Shown one piece after another: positions 61,827 to 64,000 of a stretch of 64,000 nt of DNA. The stretch comes from Thamnaconus septentrionalis (taxonomy: Eukaryota > Chordata > Actinopteri > Tetraodontiformes > Monacanthidae). The DNA lies in contig CM020515.1 in the NCBI GenBank assembly GCA_009823395.1, positions 13,028,489-13,092,488 on the forward strand, in the 5' to 3' direction. Positions within the stretch are counted from its first letter, which is position 1, and every line of letters starts with the position of its first letter. Made by a program: the position numbers and the translations under genes. The notes beneath the pieces were generated by a model, which saw only the letters and a list, made by a program, of their open reading frames with translations, was not told where the DNA came from and ran no database searches.

Positions 61827-62029
61827 GTTTCTACATTGTTTTCTGTTTAGTCTGGATAGTTTCATTTTTTCGGGCTCCAACTCTCTGGGCTCCTTAGGTC
61901 AAGCAGCTGCAGCTCCAGCAGCAGAGAGGAAAGTGCAACACTTTTGCCTCCACTCAGCCTGAAAATCAGTGCATCACCCCAAGCATGCACATAGGCATGA
62001 CTCGCTATTTGCACTCGCATTTAGTCTCC
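61827..62029. other. short non-coding spacer
   Basis: Nothing recognised between the AT tract and the CpG-rich block. Confidence 0.4.
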
Positions 62030-62345
62030 TGACGTCAGCTGTCAGCGGTTACATTGTTCCGCCCCTGAACGATGTTCCTCCCTCGCGACTCTGCCGCGAC
62101 GGAGGCACGCAAGACATGAACTGCGCCCGAGTGTCCGAGCGCTGCGTCCGTGTCTTCTCGTCCATCATGCGCAACGCGTGCGTGCGCCCTCTCACTCCCT
62201 ACCCACCACTCCGCTGCCCCTCCCCCACGACTTCCCGGCGCTCCGTCATCCAGCGCGGCCGCGTGTGGCGCTCGCCGATCTTCCCACACTCCGCCGCCCT
62301 GCCGCTGTCAGGCCCAATCAGAGCCCCGGATCCATATTGATTTTC
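62030..62345. promoter_or_regulatory. CpG-island-like block with CRE and CCAAT box
   Basis: I count about 36 CpG in roughly 260 nt (62042-62300), far above the surroundings. A perfect CRE palindrome TGACGTCA (62030-62037) joined to CAGCTGTCA, an ACATTGTTCC SOX-type site just after it, and CCAATCAG (62314-62321) bracket the block. This is the best promoter candidate in the window; direction is unknown. A possible ATG-bearing exon lies 1 kb downstream on the plus strand. Confidence 0.45.
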
Positions 62346-62917
62346 AGCCACCTGTGCCAGGCGCCACGCTGCTGCTGGTTGCAAAGTGGCTCCCCTCCCT
62401 CCTCCTCCCAACCCCTCCACCCCACCACTCTCCCCCCCGAGCCCGCCACCGACTCCCAGGGCAACTGACGCACAGTGTGCGGCGCAGTCCATTTGTCACC
62501 AATTGTCAGCGTTTAGCAGGGCAATGAAGTGTGGCAAGATGGGGCAGTGGAGGGAGGGATCGGGGGGTCGATGGCGGGAGTGGGGTGGGTTGGTGGGGGC
62601 AGGGCAGCAACAGGAGGGGGAGGACAATTTCCCTCCAATAGGATGAGAACCAACATCCCACCCTGAGGGGGAAAAAAACAAAAAAACAACTTGCAGTCAG
62701 GGCGACACATTCTTCCTGCTTCCTGGCGCAGCAATTTTTGTGAATCCGAGCACCCCCCCCGTCCCCCCCACTCCAATCCGGACAGGCACACTTCCTGCCA
62801 CTCACACCACGTTTTATCAAATCTACAGCTGTCTCCCTCATTCATTTCACGGGCTAAACGCCGGGGCTTTACTTGTTGTACATTCCAAATCAGCTCACCC
62901 CCGAACTGATCTTCATC

Positions 62918-62979
<62 letters not shown>

Positions 62980-63347
62980 GTGGCGGGTGGCGGGCGCTAT
63001 TAGATTACGCAGGGATTCCACCTGATTGGCCGAAGGTGGTGTTTGTTAACGTAGAGGTTCCAGTGGATCCGACGTCCCGTGTTTGTTTTCCTTAATAACC
63101 AGAGACTTTTTAAGAATGTCAAGTGCTGGATGTCATTAGCGGGGTGCGGTCGGTCCCCGGTGGGCCGGGGCCCGAGTTCAGCTTACTCTCTCCCTGCTCT
63201 GAGTCAACAGAGAGAAGGCAGCCTTTCCGCCATCGCAGCGCCCATCTCCAGAAGCCCCAGACCCTGAGCTCAGTCAGAGAGTGAGAGAAGGTGGCCCGGC
63301 AGGAGAGGAGATACCAGTGTCTTATAATTGATCTGTTTTCATTCCAG
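62346..63347. other. GC- and G-rich non-coding block
   Basis: C-rich to 62.46 kb, then at 62541-62623 many runs of three to six guanines that could form several G-quadruplexes. A GT tract lies at 62919-62977. Coding evidence is absent. Confidence 0.45.
62919..62977. repeat. (GT)29 microsatellite
   Basis: Perfect GT tract of 59 nt, running into GGGG. Confidence 0.97.
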
Positions 63348-63424
63348 GGGAAGTGGTTATTTAAGTAGACTATGGGGAGAGCCTCCTTCTCCAAACATCC
63401 ACACAGGGGCTTATACTCGGTTGG
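63348..63424 (+). CDS. candidate 77-nt exon with an initiating ATG
   Basis: CTGTTTTCATTCCAG precedes and TTGG|GTGAGT follows. Within it, GACTATGG places an ATG (A at -3, G at +4, a good start context) that opens MGRASFSKHPHRGLYSVG up to the donor; the last codon is split. It could be a first coding exon whose 5' untranslated exon lies near the CpG-rich block at 62.03-62.35 kb. The peptide is unrecognised, and the frame may be chance. Confidence 0.2.
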
Positions 63425-64000
63425 GTGAGTTGATGTTTTGAATGGAGGAGGAGGAGAAGGAGGAGAGGAGGAGTTTCATTGGGTCATTCTTTTTATTTTG
63501 CGTTGACGATTCGCATTCACTGGCGGTGAAACAAACCGATTGGTCTCACTTCTTGAGTTTCTGTTCTAACAAAATTCATTAGAATCATACCATTACATAA
63601 GGCACCTGTCCAGGACCAAATAAAAACAACCTATAAACGTGTTTATTGACATATTTCTTCACCACTGAAATTCAGCAGTTGAGCTACAACACTTTTCATT
63701 CAACAGAACAGGACAGAATTCAGGCTTCCACCCAACTGGCCAGTAATTATCAAGTCTTCACCAATCTCAGAACACTGGGAGATCACAGGCGTATGGAAAA
63801 TTTCAGCTGATTTTTTTTGACAGCATAATAATCACAGCACACACACACACACAAGATGATTCATCCAGAACATGAGACCACACACACCTGCCCTTTGTCA
63901 TAAATATTTCACACTGGCGATTCCACAGGCACAAGATCTGACAGACTCACCTGATAAAACATGACTCCGGTAGAAAAACAACCATGTTCATTCAAAGTCG
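63425..64000. other. non-coding end of the window
   Basis: Purine-rich GGAGGAG run at about 63.44-63.47 kb and a CA tract at 63838-63853; otherwise AT-leaning with no recognisable content. Confidence 0.5.
63838..63853. repeat. (CA)8 microsatellite
   Basis: CA tract of 16 nt. Confidence 0.9.

Overview
The window looks like vertebrate nuclear DNA, most likely from a percomorph-type teleost. The evidence is the very high density of long GT/CA tracts, a tRNA-derived SINE of a type scattered through teleost genomes, an internally deleted Tc1/mariner-like element, teleost-type LINE 3' tails, and the absence of any compact or operon-like gene arrangement. These assignments rest on remembered family resemblance, not on a search.

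Almost all of it appears non-coding. No open reading frame could be tied to a known protein family, and the longest ones (185-189 codons) are about what chance gives in 64 kb read in six frames. The best coding-like piece is a 167-nt segment on the minus strand at 41.79-41.96 kb. It has the uneven base composition by codon position expected of a real exon, a possible acceptor in front and a stop at the end. Other splice-flanked candidates, all weak, lie at 6.2, 29.0, 42.8, 43.8, 48.7, 52.1 and 63.3 kb. The 29.0 kb one has the best pair of splice sites.

Layout. 0-8 kb: intergenic or intronic DNA with simple repeats, one paired-homeodomain-site block (3.0 kb) and one end of a dispersed repeat (3.3 kb). 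8.2 kb: a striking 145-bp GT/AC palindrome. 8.4-28 kb: repeats, a LINE reverse-transcriptase scrap (10.5 kb), a CTCF-like site (21.7 kb) and a second copy of the dispersed repeat end (23.4 kb). 28-34.6 kb: a candidate exon, a truncated SINE, an 11-bp phased homeodomain-site array (30.6 kb) and a hairpin MITE-like repeat (34.4-34.6 kb). 35-41.3 kb: GC-rich blocks, homeodomain palindromes, a CTCF-like site and a full-length SINE with a perfect 12-bp target duplication. 41.7-49 kb: the coding-like minus-strand segment and other weak exon candidates. 49-50 kb: Tc1-like remnant and LINE tail. 51-64 kb: several CpG-rich blocks, a SOX/OCT composite site (60.2 kb), POU-like pairs (57.0 kb), and a CpG-rich block with CRE and CCAAT boxes (62.0-62.3 kb) upstream of a possible ATG-bearing exon (63.35 kb).

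The overall picture, CpG-rich islands and clustered homeodomain/POU/SOX sites in a gene-poor stretch, fits introns or flanks of a developmental regulator locus. That is inference; no host gene can be named. No new multi-gene system was found.
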